From positions 150,803-214,802 of the forward strand of contig NZ_WAAT01000037.1 of assembly GCF_008806375.1 (NCBI RefSeq): a stretch of DNA of 64,000 bases. Direction: 5' to 3'. The notes under the pieces are model-generated. The model was not told where the DNA came from. It did not search any database and was given only the letters and a program-made list of their open reading frames with translations. Positions 16,171 to 25,011 of this stretch are shown piece after piece. The position numbers were made by a program, and so were the translations under genes. How positions within the stretch are numbered: the stretch's first letter is position 1; the number at the start of each line of letters is the position of its first letter. This DNA is from Pseudotamlana haliotis (lineage in GTDB: Bacteria > Bacteroidota > Bacteroidia > Flavobacteriales > Flavobacteriaceae).

Positions 16171-16932
16171 ATGAAGATAAAAACACCCATATTAACGGTT
16201 GTAGGTGCTGGTCCGGGCGACGAAGACTTAATCACGCTTAAAGCAATTAAAGCGATTGAGTCTGCCGATGTTATCCTGTACGATGCACTTATTAATGAAG
16301 CCTTACTGAAGTATGCTTCAAAAGATGCCGAACTTATTTTTGTAGGGAAGCGCAAGGGGTGTTACGCATTTCAACAAGAGCAAATAAACGATTTGATTGT
16401 TGCCAAAGCGAAGGAAAAAGGACATGTTGTACGTTTAAAAGGTGGTGACCCCTTTATTTTTGGTCGTGGTGCTGAAGAGATTGATTATGTGAGACCATTT
16501 GGTTTAGAAACTTATGTGGTACCAGGTATATCTTCTTCTATAGCGGCTCCGGCTTATCAAGGAATTCCATTAACAAAACGTGGGGCTTCAGAAAGCTTTT
16601 GGGTGATTACGGGGACTACCAAAAAACATCAAATATCAGGTGATGTGGCCTTAGCGGCTAAGTCAACTGCTACTGTGGTGATTTTAATGGGTATGAGTAA
16701 GTTGGATGAGATTGTAAAGATTTTTTCTGCTGAAAATAAACAAGATATGTCCATAGCTATTGTTCAAAACGGAACACGAGACAATCAAAATGTAGGTATA
16801 GGAACTATTGGAACGATTCACCAGGTTGTTGCTGAAAAAGGCCTGTCATCTCCAGCTATTATTGTGATTGGTAATGTGGTTAAAGAACGTGCTGTTTTAA
16901 GTTCAATTTGTTCTGAAGTTCAAGAAGAATAG
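16171..16932 (+). CDS. cobA: uroporphyrinogen-III C-methyltransferase
   Basis: A 253-residue SUMT. VGAGPGDEDLITLKA (about 11-25) and the GGDPFIFGRGAEE loop are the SAM-binding signatures. It methylates uroporphyrinogen III twice to precorrin-2, the first step to siroheme. It follows the siroheme enzyme by 28 bases and precedes the dehydrogenase by 3, so all three are probably one transcript that balances cofactor and apoenzyme. Confidence 0.95.
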   Translation: MKIKTPILTVVGAGPGDEDLITLKAIKAIESADVILYDALINEALLKYASKDAELIFVGKRKGCYAFQQEQINDLIVAKAKEKGHVVRLKGGDPFIFGRGAEEIDYVRPFGLETYVVPGISSSIAAPAYQGIPLTKRGASESFWVITGTTKKHQISGDVALAAKSTATVVILMGMSKLDEIVKIFSAENKQDMSIAIVQNGTRDNQNVGIGTIGTIHQVVAEKGLSSPAIIVIGNVVKERAVLSSICSEVQEE

Positions 16933-16935
16933 GGT

Positions 16936-17511
16936 ATGGAAAGAAATAATTTATATCCCATTTTCCTTAAAACTAAAAGTTTAAATATACTTATAGTTGG
17001 CGGTGGTTATGTGGCCGAAGAGAAATTAACCTTTCTTCTGAAATCAAGTCCCAATGCCAATGTGACTATGGTCTCTAAAATGTTTAGAGAAGATACCGTA
17101 GCCTTAGCCAAAACAGGAAATGTTACGTTAATAGAAGATAAGTACAAGAAAAAATATTTAAAGGGCAAACATATTGTGGTGGCAACCACCAATAAGCCTA
17201 AGGTAAATATTAAAGTTCATAAACACTGTAGAAAGAGGAGTCTTTTGGTGAATGTTGCCGATAATCCACCGTATTGCGATTTTTATATGGGGGGTATTGT
17301 AACCAAAGGAAACGTGAAAGTAGCGATTTCAACAAACGGAAAATCGCCAACTACAGCCAAGCGTTTACGTCAGTTTTTTGAGGATGTGATTCCTGAAAAT
17401 GTAGACGACCTCGTGCAGAACCTAAATGAATATAGAAAAACAATAAAAGGTGATTTTGAACAAAAAGTTGAGAAACTGAATGAATTCACCAAAGGATTAA
17501 TTGAAAAATAA
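16936..17511 (+). CDS. precorrin-2 dehydrogenase / sirohydrochlorin ferrochelatase family
   Basis: A 191-residue protein like the N-terminal half of CysG or yeast Met8p. It starts with a Rossmann NAD site (ILIVGGGYVAEEK), then has the NVADNPPYCDFYMGGIV segment and AISTNGKSPTTAKRLR, which carry the dehydrogenase and metal-insertion residues of this family. It oxidizes precorrin-2 and may insert iron, completing siroheme with CobA just upstream. The separate-chain arrangement replaces the CysG fusion of enterobacteria. Confidence 0.9.
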   Translation: MERNNLYPIFLKTKSLNILIVGGGYVAEEKLTFLLKSSPNANVTMVSKMFREDTVALAKTGNVTLIEDKYKKKYLKGKHIVVATTNKPKVNIKVHKHCRKRSLLVNVADNPPYCDFYMGGIVTKGNVKVAISTNGKSPTTAKRLRQFFEDVIPENVDDLVQNLNEYRKTIKGDFEQKVEKLNEFTKGLIEK

Positions 17512-17527
17512 GTAAAAGTACCATACA

Positions 17528-18583
17528 ATGATTGAAACAGATATACTAATAATTGGCGCGGGGCCAACAGGACTATTTACAGTATTCGAAGCTGGATTAT
17601 TAAAACTGAAATGCTATTTAATTGATGCGTTGCCTCAACCAGGTGGACAGTGTTCAGAATTATATCCTAAAAAACCAATTTATGATATTCCAGGATTTCC
17701 TGAAATTTTAGCTGGAGATTTAACTAAAAACTTACTCGAGCAGGCAAAACAATTTGAACCTGGCTTCACTTTAGGTGAACGTGCAGATACGGTTGAAAAG
17801 CAAGAGGACGGTACTTTTATAGTGACTACAAATAAAGGGACACAACATCACGCTAAAGTCGTAGCTATTGCTAGTGGTTTAGGTAGTTTTGAGCCTAGAA
17901 AACCACAACTAGAGAGCCTGGCTCAATATGAAGACAAAGGTGTTGAGTATATGATTAAAGAACCAGAGGTGTATCGTGATAAAAACGTAATCATTGCTGG
18001 TGGTGGAGATTCTGCTTTAGATTGGTCTATATTTTTAGCTGATGTAGCAAAAAGTGTGACCCTTATACATAGACGTAATGAATTTAGAGGACATTTAGAT
18101 TCTGTTGAAAAAGTTCAAGAACTTAAAGATGCTGGTAAAATTAATTTGATTACACCTGCTGAGGTTACAAATATCTTAGGAGATGGTAAAGTTGAAGCTA
18201 TTGAAGTTACAAAAAAAGGAGAAGAGCCTTTTGCTTTAGAAACAGATCACTTTATACCTTTATTTGGGTTGTCACCTAAATTAGGACCTATCGCTAACTG
18301 GGGATTAGAAATTGAAAAAAATGCTATTAAGGTTAATAATGCTTTAGATTATCAAACGAATATTCCAGGGATATTTGCTATTGGTGATGGTAATTTCTAT
18401 CCAGGAAAATTAAAATTAATACTGTGTGGTTTTCATGAGGCTACGATCATGTGTCAAGCAGCATATAAAATTATACACCCAGGGAAGAAAAACATTTTAA
18501 AGTATACTACAGTTTCTGGTGTTGATGGTTTTGATGGTTCTCGTAAAGAGGCTCCAAAAGCAGTTGTACAAGCTATTAATTAA
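17528..18583 (+). CDS. ferredoxin-NADP+ reductase, thioredoxin-reductase-like type
   Basis: A 351-residue flavoprotein. The FAD site is GAGPTG at 10-15 and the NADP site is AGGGDSALDW at about residue 160. LPQPGGQCSELYPKK and the C-terminal KYTTVSGVDGF are typical of TrxR-like ferredoxin-NADP reductases. The CxxC redox pair of thioredoxin reductase is missing. It moves electrons from NADPH to ferredoxin (or flavodoxin), which suits the sulfite reductase encoded in the same gene series. It follows the siroheme dehydrogenase gene by 16 bases. Confidence 0.92.
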   Translation: MIETDILIIGAGPTGLFTVFEAGLLKLKCYLIDALPQPGGQCSELYPKKPIYDIPGFPEILAGDLTKNLLEQAKQFEPGFTLGERADTVEKQEDGTFIVTTNKGTQHHAKVVAIASGLGSFEPRKPQLESLAQYEDKGVEYMIKEPEVYRDKNVIIAGGGDSALDWSIFLADVAKSVTLIHRRNEFRGHLDSVEKVQELKDAGKINLITPAEVTNILGDGKVEAIEVTKKGEEPFALETDHFIPLFGLSPKLGPIANWGLEIEKNAIKVNNALDYQTNIPGIFAIGDGNFYPGKLKLILCGFHEATIMCQAAYKIIHPGKKNILKYTTVSGVDGFDGSRKEAPKAVVQAIN

Positions 18584-18636
18584 CATACTAGAAACCTTTT
18601 AGATTTGAATTTAAAAGGCTGTTAAAATAATATTCT

Positions 18637-18670
18637 AATCCTACAAAGTTTGTAAAAACCTTGTAGGATT
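18637..18670. repeat. palindromic hairpin, degenerate relative of the 33-base palindromes
   Basis: AATCCTACAA (18637-18646) pairs with TTGTAGGATT (18661-18670) around AGTTTGTAAAAACC. The loop resembles the GGTTTTTAAAACC core of the palindromes beside metH. There is no T-run, so it is not a classical terminator. Confidence 0.6.
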
Positions 18671-18756
18671 TAGTGTTTAAAACAGGAGGGATTTAAAAGG
18701 ATAAGTTTTACATTTATAATCTAAAATTATCAAAATTAATAAAGCATATAACCTAT

Positions 18757-19494
18757 ATGAAAAGTTATAACGTTTGCCTTAAAGACACCGCAAAAACATT
18801 TACTAAAAGATTGTTTTATTCTTTATTTGACTGTGAACAAGAAAAAGCACATGGTAAATATTTAGAGAAAAAATTCCTTAAAATTGTATCTAAGTTAGAT
18901 GTAGAAAATGGAGAGGAAATTTGGAAGAAATTTAAAGCTGAGTTGCCTGAAATCCGAAAAACATTAGATTTAGATGCTATTGCTTTTGAAAGTAATGATC
19001 CAGCTTCACATAGCTTAGAGGAAATTTACATGGCTTATCCAGGGTTTCATGCCATTTCAATTTATAGATTAAGTCATGCGCTTTATGAACTCGGTGTGCA
19101 TATTTTACCACGAATGATGAGTGAATACATTCATGGTATTACAGGGGTTGATATTCATCCAGGAGCAACCATTGGAAAGTCCTTTTATATTGACCACGGT
19201 ACAGGTATTGTGATTGGTGAAACAAGTATTATTGGTGAAAATGTAAAGATTTATCAAGGGGTAACACTTGGTGGTATTTCTGTGTCAAAAAATTTAGCGT
19301 CTACAAAACGTCATCCTACTATTGAGGATAATGTTTGCATTTATGCAAATGCAACTATTTTGGGAGGTGATATTGTCATTGGAGCAAACAGTATTATTGG
19401 AGCGAATGTTTGGATTACAGAATCGGTTCCCGAAAATTCGTTGGTAACTTATCAAACCGAAATAAAAATTAGACCTAAGAAGAATGGAATATAA
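18757..19494 (+). CDS. cysE: serine O-acetyltransferase
   Basis: A 245-residue protein. The N-terminal helical domain contains ESNDPASHSLEEIYMAYPGFHAISIYR. The left-handed beta helix follows: GVDIHPGATIGKSFYIDHGTGIVIGE and the GGISV loop, with catalytic Asp/His and acetyl-CoA residues of the family. It is the EpsC/SatA-like long form. It makes O-acetylserine from serine and acetyl-CoA. Its end overlaps cysM by 11 bases, so the two are translationally coupled. Confidence 0.94.
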   Translation: MKSYNVCLKDTAKTFTKRLFYSLFDCEQEKAHGKYLEKKFLKIVSKLDVENGEEIWKKFKAELPEIRKTLDLDAIAFESNDPASHSLEEIYMAYPGFHAISIYRLSHALYELGVHILPRMMSEYIHGITGVDIHPGATIGKSFYIDHGTGIVIGETSIIGENVKIYQGVTLGGISVSKNLASTKRHPTIEDNVCIYANATILGGDIVIGANSIIGANVWITESVPENSLVTYQTEIKIRPKKNGI

Positions 19495-20374
19495 AAACAG
19501 CATTATTGGTCAAATAGGTAACACACCACTCGTTGAAGCCACACACCTCATCTCGAAAAAAGGGGTGCGTTTGTTTTTAAAACTAGAAGGGAATAACCCT
19601 GGCGGAAGCGTTAAGGATCGTCCTGCCTTTCATATGATTAATGAAGCTTTAAAACGAGGCGACATTAAAAAAGGAGGCACTTTAGTAGAGGCCACAAGTG
19701 GAAACACAGGTATTGCCTTAGCTTTTATTGCCAAGTTGTTGGGCTTAAATATGGTGCTGATTATGCCTGAGAATTCTACCGAGGAACGTGTGAAGACCAT
19801 GCGTGCTTACGGTGCTGAGGTGATTTTAACACCTTCAGATGTGGGTATAGAAGGTTCTCGCGATTTGGCTTTTAAACTGCGTCATGAAAAAGGCTTTATG
19901 CTTTTAAATCAGTTTGAAAATCCAGACAATTGGAAAGCGCATTACCAAACAACTGGGCCAGAAATTTGGGAAGCCACCAATCATAAAATCACACATTTTG
20001 TATCGGCTATGGGAACCACAGGAACCATAACAGGGGTTTCTACATTTTTAAAAGAGCAAAATAAAAATATCACTATTGTTGGTGCACAACCTGCCGATGG
20101 TGCAAAAATTCCAGGGATTAGAAAATGGTCACCAGAATACGTGCCTAAATTTTTCGATCCTAAAAAAGTGGATATTGTTGTCGATGTCTCGGAAGAAGAT
20201 GCCAAACAAACGACCATTAATTTAGCTAAAGAAGAAGGCGTATTTGCTGGAATGAGTAGCGGTGGTTCAGTATTTTGTGCCTTAAAAATAGCCGAAACTT
20301 TAGAAGAAGGGGTTATTGTCGCTGTAATTTGCGACAGAGGTGATCGTTATCTGTCATCAACCCTATTTGAGTAA
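19484..20374 (+). CDS. cysM: cysteine synthase B (O-acetylserine sulfhydrylase)
   Basis: A 296-residue beta-family PLP enzyme. Lys44 in GGSVKDRPA binds PLP, TSGNTG binds the substrate, and GTTGTITG binds the cofactor phosphate. The sequence is closer to CysM than CysK (RPAFHMINEALKRG). It joins sulfide to O-acetylserine to form cysteine, the end of the assimilation series that begins with cysD. It may also accept thiosulfate, as other CysM enzymes do. Confidence 0.93.
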   Translation: MEYKNSIIGQIGNTPLVEATHLISKKGVRLFLKLEGNNPGGSVKDRPAFHMINEALKRGDIKKGGTLVEATSGNTGIALAFIAKLLGLNMVLIMPENSTEERVKTMRAYGAEVILTPSDVGIEGSRDLAFKLRHEKGFMLLNQFENPDNWKAHYQTTGPEIWEATNHKITHFVSAMGTTGTITGVSTFLKEQNKNITIVGAQPADGAKIPGIRKWSPEYVPKFFDPKKVDIVVDVSEEDAKQTTINLAKEEGVFAGMSSGGSVFCALKIAETLEEGVIVAVICDRGDRYLSSTLFE

Positions 20375-20421
20375 AGGCAGCAATTTTTATAAAATTACTG
20401 TGAATAAAGGAATATAGTTAG

Positions 20422-20429
20422 TATTTTTG
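20422..20429 (+). promoter_or_regulatory. -7 box ahead of the metH riboswitch
   Basis: TATTTTTG matches TAnnTTTG and lies 52 bases before the riboswitch. TTACTG at 20395-20400 is a weak -33 candidate. Confidence 0.5.
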
Positions 20430-20480
20430 CGCACCAAATCAATAGATATTAAATTATTGATTTTTTGTTCATTAACGTAT

Positions 20481-20625
20481 TAATGTTATCAAGAAAGGTA
20501 GAGGGATTAGACCCGGTGAAACCTTGGCAACCCTTTATCTTGTAAAGAAGGTGCTACGTTCTACTGATAATTAAAAATTATTGGAAAGATAACGAAGAGT
20601 GATTTTACTTTTCTTGATGATATTA
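20481..20625 (+). promoter_or_regulatory. SAM-I (S-box) riboswitch before metH
   Basis: It has the same core as the copy at 2361: ATCAAGAAAGG, GAGGGATTAGACCC, TGAAACC..GCAACC, AAGGTGCTA, AGATAACGA. P1 pairs 20488-20497 with 20608-20618 and can extend outward by seven more pairs (20481-20487 with 20619-20625). A second hairpin, TGATATTAT (20618-20626) with ATAATATCA (20636-20644), shares bases with the extended P1 and ends 4 bases before the ATG at 20649, so it could control ribosome access. Confidence 0.93.
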
Positions 20626-20648
20626 TACTTAAAAAATAATATCAAAAA

Positions 20649-21662
20649 ATGTCAAACATACAGCAGGCTTTAAAAGAGCGAATTTTGGTTTTAGATGGTG
20701 CGATGGGTACCATGCTACAAGCCTATAAATTCACTGAAGATGATTTTCGTGGTGAGCGTTTTAAAGATTACCCGACACCATTACAGGGTAATAATGATTT
20801 GCTTTCTATCACGCAGCCTGAAGCCATCAAAACCATTCATGCCAAATATTTTGAAGCCGGAGCAGATATTGTAGAAACCAATACCTTTTCAGGAACGACC
20901 ATCGCTATGGCCGATTATCAAATGGAAGATTTGGTTTATGAATTAAACTATGAATCGGCTAAAATTGCTAAAGAAGTCGCAGAAGAATTTACAGCTAAAG
21001 AACCACACAAACCACGTTTTGTAGCGGGTTCAATAGGGCCAACAAACCGTACGGCAAGTATGTCGCCAGACGTGAACGACCCTGGATACCGTGCTGTAAC
21101 TTTTGATGAGTTGCGTGTCGCCTACAAACAACAAGTGGAAGCTTTAATGGATGGAGGTGCCGATTTATTGCTAGTTGAAACCGTGTTTGATACGTTAAAC
21201 GCTAAAGCCGCTTTATTTGCTATTGAAGAAGTGAAGGAGGAAAGAGGTATTGATATTCCTATCATGTTGAGTGGAACGATTACTGATGCTTCTGGAAGAA
21301 CCCTTTCAGGACAAACAGCCGAAGCTTTTTTGATTTCAGTATCACATATTCCGTTATTATCTGTTGGATTTAACTGTGCTTTAGGAGCAAATTTATTACA
21401 ACCGCATTTAGAAGCGATTGCTAATAAAACAGATTTTGCTATTTCTGCCCATCCAAATGCTGGTTTACCGAATGCTTTTGGTGAGTATGACGAGTCACCT
21501 GAGGAAATGGGAGAACAAATAGAAGAGTATTTAAAGAAGAATTTAATAAATATTATTGGTGGTTGCTGCGGAACATCGCCAGAACATATCAGTGTTATTG
21601 CAAATTTGGCTGCGAAGTATAAACCACGCCGTCATGCTGAACTTGTTTCAGCATCACATTAA
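20649..21662 (+). CDS. metH: methionine synthase, homocysteine-binding half
   Basis: A 337-residue homocysteine S-methyltransferase barrel, equal to the first module of Met[11 protein letters not shown] opens it, and the zinc cysteines are in VGFNCALGA and [11 protein letters not shown]. The remaining modules are in the separate gene at 21918. The protein ends in [10 protein letters not shown], which is encoded by a palindromic repeat (21631-21657), not by family sequence, so the natural C-terminus was replaced. It is under direct control of the SAM riboswitch. Confidence 0.94.
   Translation: MSNIQQALKERILVLDGAMGTMLQAYKFTEDDFRGERFKDYPTPLQGNNDLLSITQPEAIKTIHAKYFEAGADIVETNTFSGTTIAMADYQMEDLVYELNYESAKIAKEVAEEFTAKEPHKPRFVAGSIGPTNRTASMSPDVNDPGYRAVTFDELRVAYKQQVEALMDGGADLLLVETVFDTLNAKAALFAIEEVKEERGIDIPIMLSGTITDASGRTLSGQTAEAFLISVSHIPLLSVGFNCALGANLLQPHLEAIANKTDFAISAHPNAGLPNAFGEYDESPEEMGEQIEEYLKKNLINIIGGCCGTSPEHISVIANLAAKYKPRRHAELVSASH
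21631..21657. repeat. palindromic repeat inserted in the 3' end of metH part 1
   Basis: GTCATGCTGAA (21631-21641) and TTCAGCATCAC (21647-21657) are inverted with one mismatch around a short spacer. Strings of this type, translated as RHAELVSAS, recur in many bacterial genomes. A related copy lies at 50943-50970. Here it supplies the last codons of the reading frame. Confidence 0.85.
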
Positions 21663-21710
21663 GCAGAGCTGTAGGAGCCAAGGTGAGCAGTAATTGTTAG
21701 TCCTCGGCAA

Positions 21711-21743
21711 AGACCCTTCAGGTTTTTAAAACCTGAAGGGTCT
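21711..21743. repeat. 33-base perfect palindrome between the metH halves
   Basis: The arm AGACCCTTCAGGTTTT (21711-21726) is followed by one T and its exact complement. The matching element at 24778-24810 differs at two arm positions, each with the compensating change. There is no following T-run on the + strand. Confidence 0.85.
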
Positions 21744-21744
21744 G

Positions 21745-21921
21745 AAAAGAGAAAGCTATAAAGAAATAAAGATTCTTAGGAGTCGTTTTCAAAAATAGAA
21801 TACGATTAACGATCTGAAATTTATTTCAGAAGAAAAATTAAATGTTGTAATAAATCAGATAGAAACTTGTAAAAAGTTACTAAATGGATTTATCAATTAC
21901 TATAAGAAATTATCGGCATGA
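21745..21921 (+). pseudogene. remnant of a four-helix-bundle (S23/IVS) protein gene
   Basis: One frame reads RESYKEIKILRSRFQK, a TAG stop (21796-21798), then NTINDLKFISEEKLNVV and a Leu/Ile-rich helix ending YYKKLSA. This looks like the last two helices of the small four-helix-bundle family first seen in 23S rRNA intervening sequences. The N-terminal half is absent, replaced by the palindrome. Its TGA overlaps the metH start as ATGA. It was probably once a complete gene between the two metH parts. Confidence 0.45.
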
Positions 21922-24617
21922 GTGAAACCAATAACCAAAAACGAGTAACCATCAACCAATCTAAATACATGAAATTGTCTGGTTTAGAACCATTGGTTTT
22001 AAACGAAAATAGCAATTTTATAAACGTAGGTGAACGTACTAATGTGGCTGGATCGCGTAAATTTCTTCGATTAATTAAAGAAGAGAAGTACGATGAGGCT
22101 TTAGATATTGCACGTCATCAAGTAGATGGAGGCGCACAAATAATCGATATCAATTTTGACGACGGATTAATCGATGGTAAAGAAGCCATGGTTCGTTTTC
22201 TTAATCTTATTGCTGCCGAACCAGATATTTGTCGTGTGCCTATCATGATTGATAGTTCGAAGTGGGAAATTATCGAAGCAGGACTTCAAGTCGTACAAGG
22301 TAAATGCGTCGTGAATTCTATTTCTTTAAAAGAAGGGAAAGACAAGTTTATCCACGAGGCAAAACTTATAAAACGTTATGGTGCAGCTGTAATTGTTATG
22401 GCTTTTGATGAAGTTGGACAAGCCGATAATTACGAACGCCGTATTGAAATAGCCAAACGTTCGTATGATATTTTGGTTGATGAAGTAGGTTTTCCTTCCG
22501 AAGATATTATTTTCGATTTAAATATATTCCCTGTAGCAACAGGAATGGATGAGCACCGTAAAAATGCCATCGATTTTATTGAAGCCACACGTTGGGTTCG
22601 TCAAAACTTACCAAATGTGAGTGTAAGTGGTGGGGTGAGTAATGTGTCGTTTTCATTTAGAGGAAACGATGGAGTTCGTGAAGCCATGCATTCGGTGTTT
22701 TTATATTACGCCATTCAAGCGGGTATGAATATGGGGATTGTAAATCCGGCACTTTTAGAGGTGTATGATGACATTCCGAAGGATTTATTAGAGCACATCG
22801 AAGATGTGATGCTCGACCGTCGTGATGATGCGACCGAAAGATTACTAGATTTTGCTGAAACCGTAAAAGGATCTAAAGTAGAAAAGGGTGTCGATTTATC
22901 ATGGCGTGAAAATCCGTTACAGGACAGAATTACCCATGCCCTTGTAAAAGGTATCGATGCTTTTATTATTGAAGATATTGAACAAGCCAGACAAGAAGCA
23001 GAAAAACCTATTGATGTTATTGAAGGACATTTAATGATAGGTATGAACGTGGTTGGTGATTTATTTGGTGCCGGAAAAATGTTCTTGCCTCAAGTCGTGA
23101 AATCAGCACGTGTGATGAAGAAAGCCGTTGGTTATTTAAATCCGTTTATTGAAGCTGAAAAAACCGATAAGCAAGAGCCTGTTGGTAAAATTTTAATGGC
23201 TACTGTTAAGGGCGATGTGCACGATATTGGTAAAAATATTGTAAGTGTCGTTTTAGCCTGTAATAACTACGAAATTGTAGATATGGGCGTTATGGTACCG
23301 CCTGAAAAAATTATAGAAACAGCCATTAAAGAGCGTGTTGATGCTATTGGCTTATCAGGATTAATAACACCATCACTTGATGAAATGGTGTATTTGGCTA
23401 AAGAAATGCAACGCAATAATTTTGAATTGCCACTATTAATTGGTGGGGCAACAACTTCAAAAGCACATACAGCCGTTAAAATTGATACCCAATATAAAAA
23501 TGCAGTAGTTCACGTAAATGATGCCTCTCGTGCGGTTACCGTGGTTGGTGATTTATTAAATAAAAAATCATCACACGAATATGTGGCTAAAATGAAGGCT
23601 GATTATGATGATTTTAGAACCAAATTTTTAAAACGTGGCAAAGAAAAATCATATATTTCAATAGAAGAAGCCCGCAAACGCAAATATAAAATTGATTGGG
23701 AAACGTCTGAAATAGTAAAACCTAATGAGTTAGGGGTTCAGATGCTGAAACAAATTAGTTTAAAAGAATTAGTGCCATTTATTGATTGGAGTCCGTTTTT
23801 TAGAAGCTGGGATTTACATGGTAAATTTCCTGATATCTTAACCGATAAGGTTGTTGGCGAACAGGCAACCATCATGTATGAAGAGGCTCAAGCCATGATT
23901 AAGGAAATTATAGCGAAGCAGTCTTTAAAGGCCAAAGCCGTTTTTGGATTGTTTGAAGCAAATTCTATTAATGATGATGATATTTCCATTCAGAAAAAAG
24001 GCGAAGAAATTGCTGTTTTTAGAACCTTGCGTCAGCAATTAAAGAAACGTGAAGGCATACCTAATCATGCCTTAGCTGATTTTATAGCTCCTAAAGATTC
24101 TGGTAAAAAGGATTATATGGGGGCGTTTTGTGTGGGTATTTTTGGTGCACAAGAATTAGCCGATAGTTACAGAGCTAAAGATGATGATTATAACGGGATT
24201 ATGGCACAGGCCATAGCTGATAGATTTGCTGAAGCTTTCGCCGAATATTTACACAAACAAATTCGTGTGAAACATTGGGGTTATGCCTCAAATGAAGATT
24301 TAACTAACGACGATTTAATCAAAGAAAGTTATAAAGGTATTCGTCCGGCGCCAGGTTATCCGGCTTGTCCAGATCATTTAGAGAAAGAAACCATTTGGGA
24401 GCTTTTAGATGTTGAAAAAATAATAGGCGTAAAGCTTACCGAAAGTTTAGCCATGTGGCCAGCAGCAGCGGTTTCAGGGTACTATTTTGGAAATCCAGAA
24501 GCCAAGTATTTTGGTTTAGGTAAAATTACCGATGACCAAGTTACCGATTACTGTGAGCGTAAAGGTATTCCAAAGGATAAGGCTAGAAAGTGGCTGCATG
24601 CGAATATAGCGGAGTAG
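21918..24617 (+). CDS. metH: methionine synthase, folate/cobalamin/activation part
   Basis: An 899-residue protein holding MetH modules 2-4. The pterin-binding barrel comes first ([16 protein letters not shown], then [10 protein letters not shown]). The cobalamin cap and Rossmann domain follow ([12 protein letters not shown] supplies the axial His; [13 protein letters not shown]). The C-terminal activation domain carries [12 protein letters not shown]. With the partner at 20649 it transfers the methyl group of methyltetrahydrofolate through B12 to homocysteine. The gap of 255 bases holds only a palindrome and a gene remnant. The stop is followed at once by an inverted hairpin element. Confidence 0.95.
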   Translation: MSETNNQKRVTINQSKYMKLSGLEPLVLNENSNFINVGERTNVAGSRKFLRLIKEEKYDEALDIARHQVDGGAQIIDINFDDGLIDGKEAMVRFLNLIAAEPDICRVPIMIDSSKWEIIEAGLQVVQGKCVVNSISLKEGKDKFIHEAKLIKRYGAAVIVMAFDEVGQADNYERRIEIAKRSYDILVDEVGFPSEDIIFDLNIFPVATGMDEHRKNAIDFIEATRWVRQNLPNVSVSGGVSNVSFSFRGNDGVREAMHSVFLYYAIQAGMNMGIVNPALLEVYDDIPKDLLEHIEDVMLDRRDDATERLLDFAETVKGSKVEKGVDLSWRENPLQDRITHALVKGIDAFIIEDIEQARQEAEKPIDVIEGHLMIGMNVVGDLFGAGKMFLPQVVKSARVMKKAVGYLNPFIEAEKTDKQEPVGKILMATVKGDVHDIGKNIVSVVLACNNYEIVDMGVMVPPEKIIETAIKERVDAIGLSGLITPSLDEMVYLAKEMQRNNFELPLLIGGATTSKAHTAVKIDTQYKNAVVHVNDASRAVTVVGDLLNKKSSHEYVAKMKADYDDFRTKFLKRGKEKSYISIEEARKRKYKIDWETSEIVKPNELGVQMLKQISLKELVPFIDWSPFFRSWDLHGKFPDILTDKVVGEQATIMYEEAQAMIKEIIAKQSLKAKAVFGLFEANSINDDDISIQKKGEEIAVFRTLRQQLKKREGIPNHALADFIAPKDSGKKDYMGAFCVGIFGAQELADSYRAKDDDYNGIMAQAIADRFAEAFAEYLHKQIRVKHWGYASNEDLTNDDLIKESYKGIRPAPGYPACPDHLEKETIWELLDVEKIIGVKLTESLAMWPAAAVSGYYFGNPEAKYFGLGKITDDQVTDYCERKGIPKDKARKWLHANIAE

Positions 24618-24655
24618 AAGCCCCACCTAGCCTCCCCAGTAGGGGAGGAACACTC
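24617..24655 (-). repeat. dispersed hairpin element, inverted copy after metH
   Basis: On the minus strand CGAGT is followed by CCTCCCC/GGGGAGG (24631-24637 with 24642-24648) and CTAGGTGGGGC. It starts on the last base of the metH stop codon. Confidence 0.75.
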
Positions 24656-24689
24656 GAATGAAAAAAAAGTATAAAATAATAAAAACATA

Positions 24690-24732
24690 TCCCGTAACAG
24701 TTTTCCTCCTTTGGAGGGATTAGGTGAGACTT
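24690..24732 (+). repeat. degenerate hairpin leader element
   Basis: CCCGTAACAGTTTTCC, CTCC/GGAG and GATTAGG follow the order of the leader element but with broken pairing. No gene follows directly. It is the second of five structured pieces in the 394-base metH-metF gap. Confidence 0.5.
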
Positions 24733-24777
24733 ATGGTGTTAACTATTGTAATGGTTTTGCTATAAGATAAGTTTTTT

Positions 24778-24810
24778 AGACCTTTAAGGTTTTTAAAACC
24801 TTAAAGGTCT
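24778..24810. repeat. 33-base perfect palindrome after metH
   Basis: The arm AGACCTTTAAGGTTTT (24778-24793), one T, then the exact complement. It has the same design as 21711-21743. Together the two flank metH part 2. Confidence 0.85.
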
Positions 24811-24822
24811 TTTGCAGGAGTA

Positions 24823-24924
24823 GCGTGCGTTAGGGATTGCAGTGGAAAGCCCACAGCGAGGTACGAGTGCGGACTTGCAACGTAAAGCGCGACCTCCCGA
24901 TAGCTATCGGGATTGGTAACGCCC
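24823..24924 (+). ncRNA. structured leader element, copy B (before metF)
   Basis: It is closed by GCGTTA (24827-24832) with TAACGC (24917-24922), contains TTAGGGATTG and AAAGCGCGACC, and has a perfect hairpin CCCGATAGCTATCGGG (24896-24911). Relative to copy A (6106-6215) the third closing pair changed from A-T to G-C, which keeps pairing. It lies about 90 bases before metF in sense orientation. Confidence 0.5.
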
Positions 24925-24954
24925 AATAAATTAAATAGAAATAACAAACCAAAA

Positions 24955-25002
24955 ATTCTTATTTCGCCCAAGTAAGAGTTTCCCCTTTGGGGATTAAGGG
25001 GC
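24955..25002 (+). repeat. dispersed hairpin leader element, copy before metF
   Basis: ATTCTTA (24955-24961) pairs with TAAGAGT (24973-24979, one wobble), and the loop has CGCCCAAG. CCCC-TTT-GGGG (24982-24992) is followed by ATTAAGGGGC. It ends 9 bases before the metF ATG. Confidence 0.75.
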
Positions 25003-25011
25003 TGACCTTTT

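Noticed and set aside
21711..21743. The 33-base palindrome as intrinsic terminator of metH part 1
   Set aside because: No T-run follows, and the same unit recurs elsewhere as a repeat.
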